Source of the DNA: Methylacidiphilum kamchatkense Kam1
GTDB taxonomy: Bacteria; Verrucomicrobiota; Verrucomicrobiia; Methylacidiphilales; Methylacidiphilaceae
Assembly (NCBI RefSeq): GCF_007475525.1
Contig: NZ_CP037899.1
Coordinates: 186,001 to 250,000 of the forward strand
Direction: 5' to 3'
Length of the DNA stretch: 64,000 bases
Each line of letters starts with the position of its first letter. Within the stretch, counting starts at the first letter, position 1. This document shows, in pieces, positions 1-9,506 of this stretch. The position numbers were made by a program, and so were the translations under genes. Under the pieces are notes generated by a model. The model was not told the origin of the DNA. It saw only the letters and a list, made by a program, of their open reading frames with translations, and did not search any database.

Positions 1-1
1 A

Positions 2-472
2 ATTCTAATCGAAGGTCTACCTGCAAGACTCCAACCTGTCAACCCAAGCACTCCTCACTTATCTAAATGGATTCTAGAAAGCCAAAGGCAATCGCCCATG
101 CTTTTTAGACTTCTGTCCAAGAGTCTACTAAACGGGGATATTTTTGAAGGAGAACTTTTGCTTCAAGGGCTTTCTCCCTTTTACAAAATGGTATTGGAAC
201 GGGTAAAAACAATTCCCAAAGGCTCAGTAAAAACCTACAGTCAACTTGCAGAAGAAATAGGGCATCCTCTTGCTGTTAGGGCTGTTGGATCAGCCCTAGC
301 CAGAAATCCTATGCCTCTGCTGATTCCCTGTCATCGCGTAATTAGAAAAAATGGCCTGATTGGCCATTATAGCTTGGGCGGAAAGTCAATGAAAGAAAAA
401 CTCCTTAAAATGGAAGGGGTGCGGATTGATAAAGATAAAAAAGTAAAATTTTCTTTTGTGGTTTCTTCTTAA
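2..472 (+). CDS. Methylated-DNA--protein-cysteine methyltransferase, 5' end cut by window edge
   Basis: This protein repairs O6-alkylguanine by transferring the alkyl group irreversibly to its own cysteine. The PCHRV active-site motif is present, with the cysteine about 78 residues after the first in-frame ATG (position 98). A helix-turn-helix-like segment (KTYSQLAEEIG) precedes it and the GHYSLGG segment follows. The frame is open back to base 2 and the upstream residues look coding (LPARLQPVNPSTPHLSKW), so the true start lies left of the window and the ATG at 98 is probably internal. The catalytic domain is complete to the stop. Family assignment is firm; ada- versus ogt-type naming is left open. 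Confidence 0.9.
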   Translation: MLIEGLPARLQPVNPSTPHLSKWILESQRQSPMLFRLLSKSLLNGDIFEGELLLQGLSPFYKMVLERVKTIPKGSVKTYSQLAEEIGHPLAVRAVGSALARNPMPLLIPCHRVIRKNGLIGHYSLGGKSMKEKLLKMEGVRIDKDKKVKFSFVVSS

Positions 473-499
473 AGCGAAGCAACTTCCTAAAGTCTTTGC

Positions 500-1414
500 C
501 TAGCGCCTTACTTCTATCCAGCAACAGGCTGGCAGCTCACTCAAAGGGATATCTGGTAAAGGGAACGGACCGTGAAGCAACGAAAGCTTTAGGTTTTTTT
601 TAGCTGCTACTTTTTGAGCTTTTAAAAAAAGCACCTTTGTTTCCCACTTTCTGTAGTTGGTAGAAAGAAAAAGGGTTGTTACTTCCTCTGAACAGAGATC
701 TAATACCTGATCAAGCATTTCTTCAAAATCTCTAGGAAAAGAAAAATGCTTGCCATGCCTACCACAGGAAAAAGTGGGGGGATCAATAATGATATGATCA
801 AATCCAATATGTTTTTTGTGGAGGAGCTTCAAAGATTCTCTGGCATCCATAGCCAAAAATGTGTGCTTAGTGGGATCCACTCCATTGAGCCTGTAATTTT
901 CTTTGCCCCATTCTAAAAATTTAGCTGAAAGATCCACATTCCAACTTTGCCCTCCAGCAATAGCTGCACACAGTCCAAAGGAACAGCTGAAAGCAAATAG
1001 ATTTAAAAGCCTGCCGATTTTCCTCTTTCTTAAAAATACCCGATTTTGTCTTTGATCTATGAATAAGCCAGGAGAACTACCTCCATGAAATCGGATCGAG
1101 TAAGCAAGCCCATTTTCTTGACAAATAGTTTGTAAAGGAAGAGTCTGTTCTCCATAGAGTTGTATAAGCCCCTCAGAGCCAGGGCCTTCTTTTTTAAAAC
1201 GCTTTTTTAGAAATACCCTTTTACAGGATAATCCATTGGATCGGCTCCAACAAAAGAGCGATTCAACCAGCTCTTCTTGTCTTTGTTCTTCGTTTAAAAC
1301 CACTACATAGTCTTCCCCATACCTTTCGATCCATCCCCATTCTGATGTATAAACGCGATGAATGTCTGTTAAAGATCGTTGAAAAGAAGCTAAAATAGTC
1401 GAATCGATCCACAT
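500..1414 (-). CDS. Class I SAM-dependent methyltransferase, RlmI/RlmK-like (23S rRNA type)
   Basis: The 304-residue protein has a C-terminal Rossmann methyltransferase domain. Motif I is at about residues 137-150 (NLFAFSCSFGLCAA) and the catalytic DPPTFS motif at about 213-218, the arrangement of the COG1092 family that methylates 23S rRNA bases. The segment just before (GLFIDQRQNR) is also typical of that family. The N-terminal part is poorly conserved and no PUA domain could be recognised. It lies 9 nt downstream of the last transporter gene and is probably co-transcribed with it. The target base is inferred from family only and cannot be read from the sequence. Confidence 0.72.
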   Translation of the reverse strand: MWIDSTILASFQRSLTDIHRVYTSEWGWIERYGEDYVVVLNEEQRQEELVESLFCWSRSNGLSCKRVFLKKRFKKEGPGSEGLIQLYGEQTLPLQTICQENGLAYSIRFHGGSSPGLFIDQRQNRVFLRKRKIGRLLNLFAFSCSFGLCAAIAGGQSWNVDLSAKFLEWGKENYRLNGVDPTKHTFLAMDARESLKLLHKKHIGFDHIIIDPPTFSCGRHGKHFSFPRDFEEMLDQVLDLCSEEVTTLFLSTNYRKWETKVLFLKAQKVAAKKNLKLSLLHGPFPLPDIPLSELPACCWIEVRR

Positions 1415-1423
1415 AGAATGTCG

Positions 1424-2230
1424 CTAGATGGAAGGAATGGAGGCAATGAGTTTTTTTGTATACTCATCTTTTGGATTTTTATAAATTTCTTCTGGCGTTC
1501 CCTCTTCCACAATCCTCCCTTTATTCAGCACTAGCACATAATCGCTGAGGTATTCAACCACAGCCAAATCATGTGAAATGAAAAGATAGGAAAGGTTAAA
1601 TTCCTGCTGTAGATCCATTAACAGATTAATGATCTGTGCCTGCACCGACACATCCAGTGCACTTACAGGTTCATCACATACTATTAGTTTTGGTCCAACG
1701 GCTAAGGCTCGGGCTATGCCGATCCGCTGCCGTTGTCCGCCGCTAAATTCATGAGGATATCGATACAGATGCTCAGCGCTGAGTCCGACTTTTTCAAGAA
1801 GCTCAACAATTTTTTCTTTTTTCTGTTTTTTCTCCATGCCTGGAAAGTGAATATCTAGTGGTTCTCTTAAAATTGATTCAATAGTGAGCCGAGGGTTCAA
1901 AGAGTTATGGGGATCCTGGAAAATCATCTGTATTTTTTTTCTATATGGGCGGAATTGCTTCTGGCTTAAATTGTGAATTGGCTTACCTTCATAAAGAATG
2001 GAACCTGCCGTTGGGTCTTGCAGCCTGACGATCGTTCTGCCTATAGTCGTTTTTCCGCTGCCGCTTTCACCGACGAGTCCAACGGTTTGTCCTTCTTGAA
2101 TTGTAAAGGTAACATCGTCCACAGCCTTAACCCATTCTTTCGAACGGCCGAATAGGCTTTTTCGAATTGGGAAATAGACTTTAAGTGCATTAACGCTCAA
2201 CAGCGGAGAGGAAGCAGTAGGTCCAGTCAT
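1424..2230 (-). CDS. Peptide-type ABC transporter ATP-binding protein (OppF/DppF-like)
   Basis: This ATPase subunit energises uptake of peptides or similar small molecules together with the three genes upstream. It shows Walker A GESGSGKT, the signature FSGGQRQR, Walker B LIVCDEPVSALD and the switch histidine in LFISHDLAVV. The frame is open further upstream to 2308, but I place the start at 2230. That ATG overlaps the stop of the preceding gene as ATGA, the usual sign of translational coupling, and gives a product of 268 residues. The C-terminus carries the EEIYKNP segment typical of oligopeptide transporter ATPases. Confidence 0.88.
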   Translation of the reverse strand: MTGPTASSPLLSVNALKVYFPIRKSLFGRSKEWVKAVDDVTFTIQEGQTVGLVGESGSGKTTIGRTIVRLQDPTAGSILYEGKPIHNLSQKQFRPYRKKIQMIFQDPHNSLNPRLTIESILREPLDIHFPGMEKKQKKEKIVELLEKVGLSAEHLYRYPHEFSGGQRQRIGIARALAVGPKLIVCDEPVSALDVSVQAQIINLLMDLQQEFNLSYLFISHDLAVVEYLSDYVLVLNKGRIVEEGTPEEIYKNPKDEYTKKLIASIPSI

Positions 2231-3069
2231 AAATTCAGGGAAGATTCTATTAACGAATAATCGATCGCACGCAATCTTTTCCCTTTTTCTCCAAGTCTTG
2301 GGACACAATCAATCAAAGCCTTGGTATAGGGATGGGAGGGGGAATAAATTACTTTTTCAGTTGGTCCTTCTTCTACGACTTGTCCTCTGAACATCACCAC
2401 CACTCGATCCGAAAAGCCTTTGACGATACCAAAATTATGGGTAATCAACAACACAGACATGGCCAGATCCTTCTGAATTTTAGCGAAAAGTTCTAGTATC
2501 TGCGCTTGGATGGTGACATCTAGGGCTGTAGTGGGCTCATCAGCAACAAGAAGCTTTGGTTTACATAACAGGGCCATGGCGATCATCACTCTTTGCTGCA
2601 TGCCCCCACTCAGTTCATGTGGATAGCTTTTCCAGACCCTTTGACTATCAACGATCCCTACCTTTTCCAGTACCTCTAAGCCAACGGACTTCTTGTCTTT
2701 GAGATGAGGTTGGTGTAGTTCAATAGCCTCCAAAAGTTGAAAACCAATTGAATAGACTGGATTCAAAGAGGTTGAGGGTTCTTGAAAAACATAAGCGATT
2801 TCTCCGCCACGATACTTTCGCAATTCTTTTTGCGACAATGCCAATAGGTCTACTCCCTCATAAAGAATTTTCCCTTTTTTGTATATAGCAGGGGGACTCT
2901 CCAAAAGTTTTGTCAAAGACAGTGCGGTCACCGATTTACCACTTCCACTTTCCCCGACTATAGCAACCGACTCTGCCTTATCTATCGAAAAACTTACACC
3001 ACGCAGGGCAGGGATTTCACCGGACTGGGTTAAGAAATGGACATGAAGGTCTTCTACTTGAAGAAGCAT
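2227..3069 (-). CDS. Peptide-type ABC transporter ATP-binding protein (OppD/DppD-like)
   Basis: Second ATPase of the transporter, 280 residues. Walker A is GESGSGKS near residue 40, the signature is LSGGMQQRV and Walker B is [12 protein letters not shown]. The C-terminal [15 protein letters not shown] segment is the zone of oligopeptide ATPases that in relatives carries an Fe-S or structural element; the usual cysteine cluster is not evident here. The gene follows the permease genes after about 60 nt and overlaps the next ATPase gene by 4 nt. The OppD/OppF pairing indicates a heterodimeric ATPase. Confidence 0.88.
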   Translation of the reverse strand: MLLQVEDLHVHFLTQSGEIPALRGVSFSIDKAESVAIVGESGSGKSVTALSLTKLLESPPAIYKKGKILYEGVDLLALSQKELRKYRGGEIAYVFQEPSTSLNPVYSIGFQLLEAIELHQPHLKDKKSVGLEVLEKVGIVDSQRVWKSYPHELSGGMQQRVMIAMALLCKPKLLVADEPTTALDVTIQAQILELFAKIQKDLAMSVLLITHNFGIVKGFSDRVVVMFRGQVVEEGPTEKVIYSPSHPYTKALIDCVPRLGEKGKRLRAIDYSLIESSLNL

Positions 3070-3130
3070 GCGTACTATATCCTATTAGGTTTAAACTTTT
3101 TTCCTTGCTATTAATATCAATGTATACAGA

Positions 3131-4198
3131 TTAGCCTCTTTTGGTTTGATAAATACGAAATTTTGGATCCACAAGGTCCCGAAGCACATCGCCTAGCATA
3201 TTAAAAGCTACCACGGTTATCAAAATAGCAATTCCAGGAGTCAACAGCCACCAGAAATTAAGCATAAAAACCTTCATATCCTGAGCTTGTGCTAGCATAA
3301 GCCCCCAGGAAGCAGAAGGTTCCTGAATACCAAGGCCAAGAAAGCTCAAAGCTGCTTCTCCTAAAATATATCCAGGAATCGATAAAGCGGCCGACACAAG
3401 CAAATAACTCGCCAGGTTAGGTAGGAGGTGTTTGAGTAGGATCTTAATTGAGGATTGTCCTAGAACAACGGCTGCATCGACAAAGGTTTGGGACCGTAGG
3501 GAAAGGACCAATCCCCTAATCACTCTGGCAAATCCTGCCCAACCAATGAAACTTAATATGATAACGATAAGGAAGTAGACCTGGGCAGAACTAAATTTCA
3601 CCCCAAAGATGCCTCTCAAAGCCAGTAAGAGATAAAGAGCCGGTACGGCCATTAAGAACTCAGTTAGCCGCATCACTACATTGTCGAACCATCCTCCATA
3701 ATACCCTGAGAGCCCACCGATCAATAGGCCTAGGATCATGGTAATAGACACCCCAATTAGTCCGATGCTCAAGGAAACTTGAGAGCCATAGACCAATCTT
3801 GAAAAAACATCTCTTCCCGTATTATCGCTTCCTAACAAATAAACTCGATCTGGCTTATCTACCCCAAAAAGATGGATATCAGAAGGAAAAATTCCAAGCA
3901 ATCGGTAGGCATATCCATGAACGAACCATTTGAGAGGACAAAATTCTCCCTCGATCACTTTATAAGTCGCCGATGATGGATCTACATTTTTGTAACGTGC
4001 CACAACGAATCTAGCTGAGTGCCAATAAATTTTTGTCGGTGGATGATAGGTTTTCTTTAGATCTTGGTCGGAAGGTTCGTAGGGTGCTAGAAAAGGAGCC
4101 AAAATGGCAATAAGATACAAAAACAAAAGGATGAGGCAAGCAGAACCCCCAAACGGATTTCTCAATAGTTCTTTAATATAAGATCTTTTCTCATTCAT
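3131..4198 (-). CDS. Peptide-type ABC transporter permease (OppC/DppC-like)
   Basis: An inner-membrane permease with the N-terminal OppC-type segment, one hydrophobic helix near residues 18-40 and five more in the C-terminal BPD_transp_1 domain. The EAA loop is seen around SIPGYILGEAALSFLGLG. A long extracytoplasmic insertion of about 85 residues separates TM1 from the LLGSDNTGRDVFSRL segment. The frame is open to 4243, but the ATG at 4198, overlapping the upstream gene by 8 nt, fits the family N-terminus (MNEKRSYIKELLRNPFG). It is one of four transporter genes on this strand. Confidence 0.87.
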   Translation of the reverse strand: MNEKRSYIKELLRNPFGGSACLILLFLYLIAILAPFLAPYEPSDQDLKKTYHPPTKIYWHSARFVVARYKNVDPSSATYKVIEGEFCPLKWFVHGYAYRLLGIFPSDIHLFGVDKPDRVYLLGSDNTGRDVFSRLVYGSQVSLSIGLIGVSITMILGLLIGGLSGYYGGWFDNVVMRLTEFLMAVPALYLLLALRGIFGVKFSSAQVYFLIVIILSFIGWAGFARVIRGLVLSLRSQTFVDAAVVLGQSSIKILLKHLLPNLASYLLVSAALSIPGYILGEAALSFLGLGIQEPSASWGLMLAQAQDMKVFMLNFWWLLTPGIAILITVVAFNMLGDVLRDLVDPKFRIYQTKRG

Positions 4199-5159
4199 GA
4201 TGGACGATTCGGGGATCGACCCAAGCCAAAAGAATATCTGCAATTAAATTCCCTAAAACTAATAACAGACAACTAAAGACTACGGAGCCTAGCACCACAA
4301 ATTGGTCCTGTTTCATCAAAGCGGAATAAATCAGCTGTCCAATTCCTGGATAGTTCATTATGTTTTCCACTAAAAGAGAACCGCTCAATAGCCCAGCAAT
4401 AACATAACCAAAGGTACTGATTAACGGGTTGATTGCATTGCGTAGCACGTGCCTGAACATAACAGCATTTTCAGGAAGTCCTTTGGCTCTGGCCGTTAAC
4501 ACGTAATCAGCACGGATCGCATCTAAAAAACTACCTCTCATTATCCGCATCATGTTGGCAATCCCTCCGATACCGAGGACAAGGGTAGGAAGCACAAGAT
4601 GATAGGCTATGTCCAGGAATTTGTCTAGAGGAGAAAGAAAGGGATACTCTATGGAGGTTAATCCGCCAATGGGGAACCACCCAGTTCGAGCGGCAAAGTA
4701 AACGGCGAGGAGGGCTAAAAAAAATTCCGGAAAAGAAATGGAAAGGTACGCTAAAAAAGAACTGAGTCGATCGAGTAAAGAATCTTTGTAAATCGCAGAC
4801 AATACGCCAATTGGTATAGCAATGCACCAGGCTAGTAATAGAGAACTGAGATTCAACAAAAGGGTGGCTTGTACTCTTTGCATCAGCAACTCGATCACAG
4901 ACATCTTATAAATCCAAGAGTAACCAAAATCACCATGAAGCACGTTGTTTAGCCAAAGGAAATACCGTTCGTACCATGGTTTATCCAAACCAAATTTCTT
5001 TTCCAATGCCTCAATCATTTGAGGACTGATATCTCTTTCAGCCTTCAAGGGGGTTAAATAGTTAGTTTGGGTCAAAGACATTAAGAAAAAAACCATAAAA
5101 GTAACCCCAAGCAAAAGAGGAATAAGAGCTAATAGCCTGCGGAGGATAAATAAAATCAT
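4191..5159 (-). CDS. Peptide-type ABC transporter permease (OppB/DppB-like)
   Basis: First gene of the transporter operon, 322 residues. It has the classic N-terminal RRLLALIPLLLGVTFMVF helix, a periplasmic segment with GLDKPWYERY, and five C-terminal helices. The EAA motif is near ARAKGLPENAVMFRHVLRNA. It forms the translocation pore with the OppC-like permease. No family-5 solute-binding protein gene flanks the operon, so the binding protein must be encoded elsewhere or the substrate class is uncertain. The start ATG faces a divergent gene across a 130-bp spacer. Confidence 0.88.
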   Translation of the reverse strand: MILFILRRLLALIPLLLGVTFMVFFLMSLTQTNYLTPLKAERDISPQMIEALEKKFGLDKPWYERYFLWLNNVLHGDFGYSWIYKMSVIELLMQRVQATLLLNLSSLLLAWCIAIPIGVLSAIYKDSLLDRLSSFLAYLSISFPEFFLALLAVYFAARTGWFPIGGLTSIEYPFLSPLDKFLDIAYHLVLPTLVLGIGGIANMMRIMRGSFLDAIRADYVLTARAKGLPENAVMFRHVLRNAINPLISTFGYVIAGLLSGSLLVENIMNYPGIGQLIYSALMKQDQFVVLGSVVFSCLLLVLGNLIADILLAWVDPRIVHHE

Positions 5160-5226
5160 AAGGATTGAAGATGGAAAAACCTAACAATAAACTTTCTGAC
5201 TTTAATCATCAACTAAAGTCGACAGC

Positions 5227-5254
5227 TTGCAGATTCATTAGTAAGGGTTATGAT
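5227..5254 (+). promoter_or_regulatory. Putative promoter, TTGCAG-N16-TATGAT
   Basis: A -35 like TTGCAG and a -10 like TATGAT are separated by 16 nt and lie 36 nt before the ATG of the AsmA-like gene. The same geometry recurs at other host genes in this window, which raises confidence a little. Confidence 0.45.
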
Positions 5255-5290
5255 AAAAAAGCTCTTGCATAAGATAAAAGAAAAAACACA

Positions 5291-6655
5291 ATGTACAAGA
5301 ATTTAGCTTATTTGGTTGTAATACTCTCATTGCTTTTCGTAGGCCTCATCGTGAGCTTTTTTTCTATCATAGACGGATATATTGCTAGTCAAGGGTTTAG
5401 AACATTTCTTTCTCAAAAAATCACCGAAGCCATTCAGGTAGAAGGTAGTTTTGAGCCACTGCATCTACAGGGAAATCTCCTCTTAACCGATAAGTATACC
5501 GGTAGAGGAAAACCATCCAGTCCCATCGAAAGCATAGTCGGATCAAACATCGAATGCCAGCTTTTGCTGCGAAAAATTTTTTCTGGTTTTTGGTACATAG
5601 AACTGCTCAATGTGAACAATCTAGAAGTCGTTTTTAAAGAACAATTGCCTAAAGAACTTTCCACTGGCTCTCCAAATCTATCCTTAGCCTCTTATAATGA
5701 AACAGACTCTCCGCATAAAGAAGCTTTTTATAAAAATTTGATCCCAACAAAAGTGGAATTGAAGAGGGTTGTTATCAACAACTGCACTTTAAAATGGCCT
5801 AAACAAATCGTCGGAGGAGGCAAACTGGACAGTATGTCAGTAGAGCTCTTGAAATCTTCTGGAACGGATATGTGGACAGCTCAAGGGAAAGGAGGACATC
5901 TTACTTTTGGTTCTTTGGATCCGCTCACAATCAAAGAACTATTCCTAAAAATTTTTTCTGATGGGCTCTATATCTCCAAGTTTGTTGTGGTTAGTCAACC
6001 TCACGGCCGGATAGAAGCCAATGGCGAATGGAAATGGGCAAGCAAAGAAAAAAATATGGAACTAACTTTAGACTCCCTGCCGCTGCCCCTCTTTCTGCCT
6101 GCATCGTGGAAAGGAAAAATAGACGGGGATATCAATGGGAAAACTTTCTTGAGCCAATCGCCAACAATGGAGACTTCTCTTGAGGGGACGATTTATTTGA
6201 AAAATGGAGTGATCGAAGCACTTCCCTTGTTAGCATCTTTAGCTCTTCTAGGGACAACAAATAGACTACCTATTGATATAGGCAAAGCAAACCTTTTTGT
6301 TTCAAAAAGCAAAACGGAACTTTCCAATATTGAAATGGAATGTAAAGGAAAAATCAGAATCGAAGGTCAAATCGAAGTGATAGGAGATCAAATTTATGGG
6401 AAGCTCTTCACAGGGATTAATCCAGAACAGCTTGCATTCATGCCTGGAGCTAAAGAAAAGGTTTTTTCCCAAGAAAAGAACGGCTACCAATGGACCACGG
6501 TGAATATTAGTGGATCCCTACAAAATCCTAAAGAAGATTTGTCTCCAAGACTTACCGCAGCTGCTACACAAACAATTAAAGAAAGTGCAGGCCAAATCAT
6601 TCAATCCGCTTTGGATTTTATAAAAAAAATCCAAAAGAAAAGTCCTTCCAATTAA
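5291..6655 (+). CDS. AsmA-like envelope protein
   Basis: A 454-residue protein with one N-terminal membrane helix (about residues 6-28) followed by a long, beta-rich periplasmic region. The order of segments (ITEAIQVEGSFEPLHLQGNLLLTD near the start, a GKIDGDINGKTFL repeat-like zone in the middle, and a late block around FMPGAKEKVFS) resembles the AsmA/YhdP superfamily. Members of that family bridge the periplasm and influence lipid or outer-membrane assembly. I assign the superfamily only; the cargo is unknown. It is divergently transcribed from the peptide transporter and stands alone. Confidence 0.5.
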   Translation: MYKNLAYLVVILSLLFVGLIVSFFSIIDGYIASQGFRTFLSQKITEAIQVEGSFEPLHLQGNLLLTDKYTGRGKPSSPIESIVGSNIECQLLLRKIFSGFWYIELLNVNNLEVVFKEQLPKELSTGSPNLSLASYNETDSPHKEAFYKNLIPTKVELKRVVINNCTLKWPKQIVGGGKLDSMSVELLKSSGTDMWTAQGKGGHLTFGSLDPLTIKELFLKIFSDGLYISKFVVVSQPHGRIEANGEWKWASKEKNMELTLDSLPLPLFLPASWKGKIDGDINGKTFLSQSPTMETSLEGTIYLKNGVIEALPLLASLALLGTTNRLPIDIGKANLFVSKSKTELSNIEMECKGKIRIEGQIEVIGDQIYGKLFTGINPEQLAFMPGAKEKVFSQEKNGYQWTTVNISGSLQNPKEDLSPRLTAAATQTIKESAGQIIQSALDFIKKIQKKSPSN

Positions 6656-6967
6656 TCGCTCTGGGAATATCCCTGGAGAGTAGGTTGAATGGGAGGAAAG
6701 AGTCCATGTCTGCTGTCTCTGCGCCTAATCAACTGCTTGGCTTGTGCTGCTAGTTCAGAACTTTTTTGGTGTCTATGTCGTAGTCAAGATTTGGAATAAG
6801 TGTAATACAATGGCACTACTATCATAATCAAATAACCTTGATATCCATGGCCAATCCTGGGAATTTAAGGTGGTTTCTGTAAAAAATACATGGAAGCTTT
6901 TTTTCATTGACGACAACGAGTGAATCTACGAATGTCTAAACTTTAAATAAAAAATGTGAAAAGGTTA
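6656..6967. other. Intergenic region upstream of rpsO
   Basis: About 310 bp between the AsmA-like gene and the rpsO promoter. I found no convincing ORF, tRNA or terminator hairpin in it. A short GAGGAAAGAGTCC string around 6691 resembles the conserved P4 core of RNase P RNA, but the rest of that RNA is absent. Confidence 0.4.
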
Positions 6968-6995
6968 TTGCCACTTTGCGGCTTCTGAATAATAT
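6968..6995 (+). promoter_or_regulatory. Putative rpsO promoter, TTGCCA-N16-TAATAT
   Basis: TTGCCA and TAATAT separated by 16 nt. The expected transcription start falls at about 7001-7003, on or just before the first rpsO ATG, so the message would be leaderless or nearly so. No Shine-Dalgarno sequence precedes either candidate ATG, which agrees. Confidence 0.45.
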
Positions 6996-7000
6996 CAATA

Positions 7001-7279
7001 ATGACATTGCGTATGGAAGAAGAAATTGAAAAACACAAGCTCATTGAGCAGTTCAGACTGCATGAAAAAGACACGGGCTCTGCCGTTGTTCAGATTGCTT
7101 TGCTTACAAATAAGATTCAGCGGTTGACAACGCATCTCAAAAATAACAGCAAAGACCATAGTTCAAGAAGAGGACTTCTTCGGATGGTAAATAGGAGACG
7201 GAAGCTCCTGAATTATCTGAATCGAACAGAGCCGGAAAAGTATCGTGAAATGCTAAACCGGCTTTCACTGAGAAAATAA
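7001..7279 (+). CDS. rpsO: 30S ribosomal protein S15
   Basis: S15 binds 16S rRNA in the central domain and helps assemble the platform of the small subunit. The core is unmistakable: DTGSAVVQIALLTNKI near residue 24, then KDHSSRRGLLRMVNRRRKLL and a final LNRLSLRK. Two starts are possible, ATG at 7001 and ATG at 7013. Family length slightly favours 7013, while a leaderless transcript from the promoter just upstream would favour 7001. It precedes pnp, the widespread rpsO-pnp arrangement. Confidence 0.97.
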   Translation: MTLRMEEEIEKHKLIEQFRLHEKDTGSAVVQIALLTNKIQRLTTHLKNNSKDHSSRRGLLRMVNRRRKLLNYLNRTEPEKYREMLNRLSLRK

Positions 7280-7332
7280 CAAAGCTCGCTTTTTCTAGCT
7301 TCAGCCGTCGAGTGTAGACTCAGTAGATACTT

Positions 7333-9462
7333 ATGCCAGAATATGTAAATGTAAAGAGAAATATTGGAGATCAGTCGATCATCTTTGAAACGGGCAAACT
7401 CGCAAAAATGGCTGATGGATCTGTGACGGTGTCCTATGGGGAAACAGCCGTTTTGGTAACGGTGGTATCCGTAACGGAATTAAAAGAAGATCAGGATTTT
7501 TTACCCTTACAGGTTGAGTATAGAGAAAAAGCAGCAGCAGCGGGGAGATTCCCAGGCGGCTACTTTAGAAAAGAAGGGAGGCCTACCGATAAGGAAATTT
7601 TGACTTCTCGAATGATAGACAGACCCCTGCGCCCTCTTTTCCCAACAGGCTATTTTTACGAAACGCAGATCTTAGGTACACTGCTTTCCGCTGACGGGCA
7701 AAATGACCCTGATATTTTAGCTATCAATGGCGCTTCGGCTGCTTTGATGCTTTCGGATGTTCCTTTTAACGGTCCGGTTGGGGCTGTGCGTATCGGTCAA
7801 ATTGATGGTCGCTGGATTATCAATCCCACGCACCGAGAAAGAGAGATAAGCGATGTTGATCTCGTTTATGTTGGTAGTGAACATTATCCGTTGATGATCG
7901 AAGGGAGTGCTAGGGAGTTCCCAGAAGAAGAATTTATCAAAGCATTGGCATTCGCGCATCAGAGCATTCAAGAGTTAATTTCTGCACAGAAAGAGCTTGC
8001 GGAAAAGGCGGGGAAACCTAAAAGGCAATGTCTCTTGTTTAAGGAGAATGTGGAAATAACGAAGTGGATTGCCGATCTATTTTCCCATCAAATTGAAGCG
8101 GCTTTGTATGTTCCTTCTAAGACTTTGAGACACAATAGCTTAGCAAAGATCAAGCAAGAAATTTCTGAAAAAATTATTCAGAGCTTCCCTCATGCTACTC
8201 CAATGGAAATTAGTTGGTCTTTTGATCTTCTTCAAAGAGAGATTTTCCGGAGGAATGTCTTAACGACGCAAAAACGGTGTGATGGTCGAGGGCTTGAGGA
8301 TCTTAGACCGATTACAATTGAGACTTCTATTTTTCCCCGTTCCCATGGTTCAGCCTTATTTTCTCGAGGAGAAACCCAGGCTCTTTGCATGGCAACCCTT
8401 GCTTCATTGAATGAAGCGCAGGAACTTGACGCTTATGGAGGAGGGGAACAGAGCAAGCGATTTTTACTCCATTATTTTTTCCCCCCTTTTAGTGTGGGGG
8501 AGGTAGGAAAAGTATTTGGTCAGAGTCGTCGAGAAATTGGACATGGAGCTTTGGCTGAAAGGTCTTTGCTGCCTGTCATTCCTTCAGAAACGGATTTCCC
8601 TTATGCGATTAGAGTAAGTTCTGAAATATTGGAGTCGAATGGCTCCACGTCGATGGCAACGGTCTGTGGGGGAAGTTTGGCACTAATGGATGCGGGCGTG
8701 CCTCTCAAGGCTAATGTCGCTGGGATTTCTGTAGGATTGGTCAAAGGTGGAGAGGATGATTTTGACTGGTCTCATTACTGTCTTTTGACGGATATCATTG
8801 GTCTTGAAGATCATTATGGGGACATGGATTTTAAAATAGCGGGTACTAAAAAAGGGATCACCGGTTTTCAGTTGGACTTGAAGCTCAAAGGTATTCCTTT
8901 GGAGGTGATGGAAAAAGCTGTATTTCAGTCCAAGAGGGCTCGGCTGATCATACTCGAACACATGGATAAAGTCATTAATGTGGCTCGACCAGAAATTTCT
9001 AAACATGCCCCACGGATAGAAAAGATTAAGATTCATCCGGATAAAATTGGTCTTTTGATTGGACCTGGAGGAAAGACTATCAAGAGGATTTCTGCAGAAT
9101 CTGGGGCCGAAATTACTATTGAAGATGATGGGACGGTGTTGATTTACAGCTCTTCAGCAGAAAGTTTAGAAAGCGCAAGAGCTATGATCGAGGATATGGT
9201 TGGAGAAGTGACGGTAGGGGGATTGTATAGAAGCAAGGTTGTTTCGGTTAAGGATTTTGGATGTTTCATTGAAATAAAGGGAAAAGGAGAAGGATTGGTC
9301 CATATCTCTGAGCTATCGGATACACCGGTTCGCAGAGTGGATCAAGTGGTGAGAGTGGGAGAAGAAATTTGGGTAAAATGTATAGGGGTCGATGAGAAAG
9401 GTCGCTATAAATTTAGTAGGAAAGCGGCAATGAAAGAGCTGCAATCCAAAGGAATTGGATAA
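7333..9462 (+). CDS. pnp: Polyribonucleotide nucleotidyltransferase (PNPase)
   Basis: A 709-residue phosphorolytic 3'-5' exoribonuclease of the RNA degradosome. It has two RNase PH-like domains (EYREKAAAAGRFPGGYFRKEG near residue 60; second core from about residue 325), then a KH domain (LLIGPGGKTIKRISAES near 575) and an S1 domain (GEVTVGGLYRSKVVSVKDFG near 625). Length and domain order are as usual. It follows rpsO after 53 nt and is probably co-transcribed. Confidence 0.97.
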   Translation: MPEYVNVKRNIGDQSIIFETGKLAKMADGSVTVSYGETAVLVTVVSVTELKEDQDFLPLQVEYREKAAAAGRFPGGYFRKEGRPTDKEILTSRMIDRPLRPLFPTGYFYETQILGTLLSADGQNDPDILAINGASAALMLSDVPFNGPVGAVRIGQIDGRWIINPTHREREISDVDLVYVGSEHYPLMIEGSAREFPEEEFIKALAFAHQSIQELISAQKELAEKAGKPKRQCLLFKENVEITKWIADLFSHQIEAALYVPSKTLRHNSLAKIKQEISEKIIQSFPHATPMEISWSFDLLQREIFRRNVLTTQKRCDGRGLEDLRPITIETSIFPRSHGSALFSRGETQALCMATLASLNEAQELDAYGGGEQSKRFLLHYFFPPFSVGEVGKVFGQSRREIGHGALAERSLLPVIPSETDFPYAIRVSSEILESNGSTSMATVCGGSLALMDAGVPLKANVAGISVGLVKGGEDDFDWSHYCLLTDIIGLEDHYGDMDFKIAGTKKGITGFQLDLKLKGIPLEVMEKAVFQSKRARLIILEHMDKVINVARPEISKHAPRIEKIKIHPDKIGLLIGPGGKTIKRISAESGAEITIEDDGTVLIYSSSAESLESARAMIEDMVGEVTVGGLYRSKVVSVKDFGCFIEIKGKGEGLVHISELSDTPVRRVDQVVRVGEEIWVKCIGVDEKGRYKFSRKAAMKELQSKGIG

Positions 9463-9506
9463 TTTCTGTTCGTGTTTATTTTATCACTAAAAAAGGAGGA
9501 AAAGTT

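Noticed and set aside
6680-7000. RNase P RNA gene suggested by a GAGGAAAGAGTCC string
   Set aside because: The P4 core match has an extra base and no partner 3' core (ACAGAA... block) or helices could be found in the 345-bp gap.
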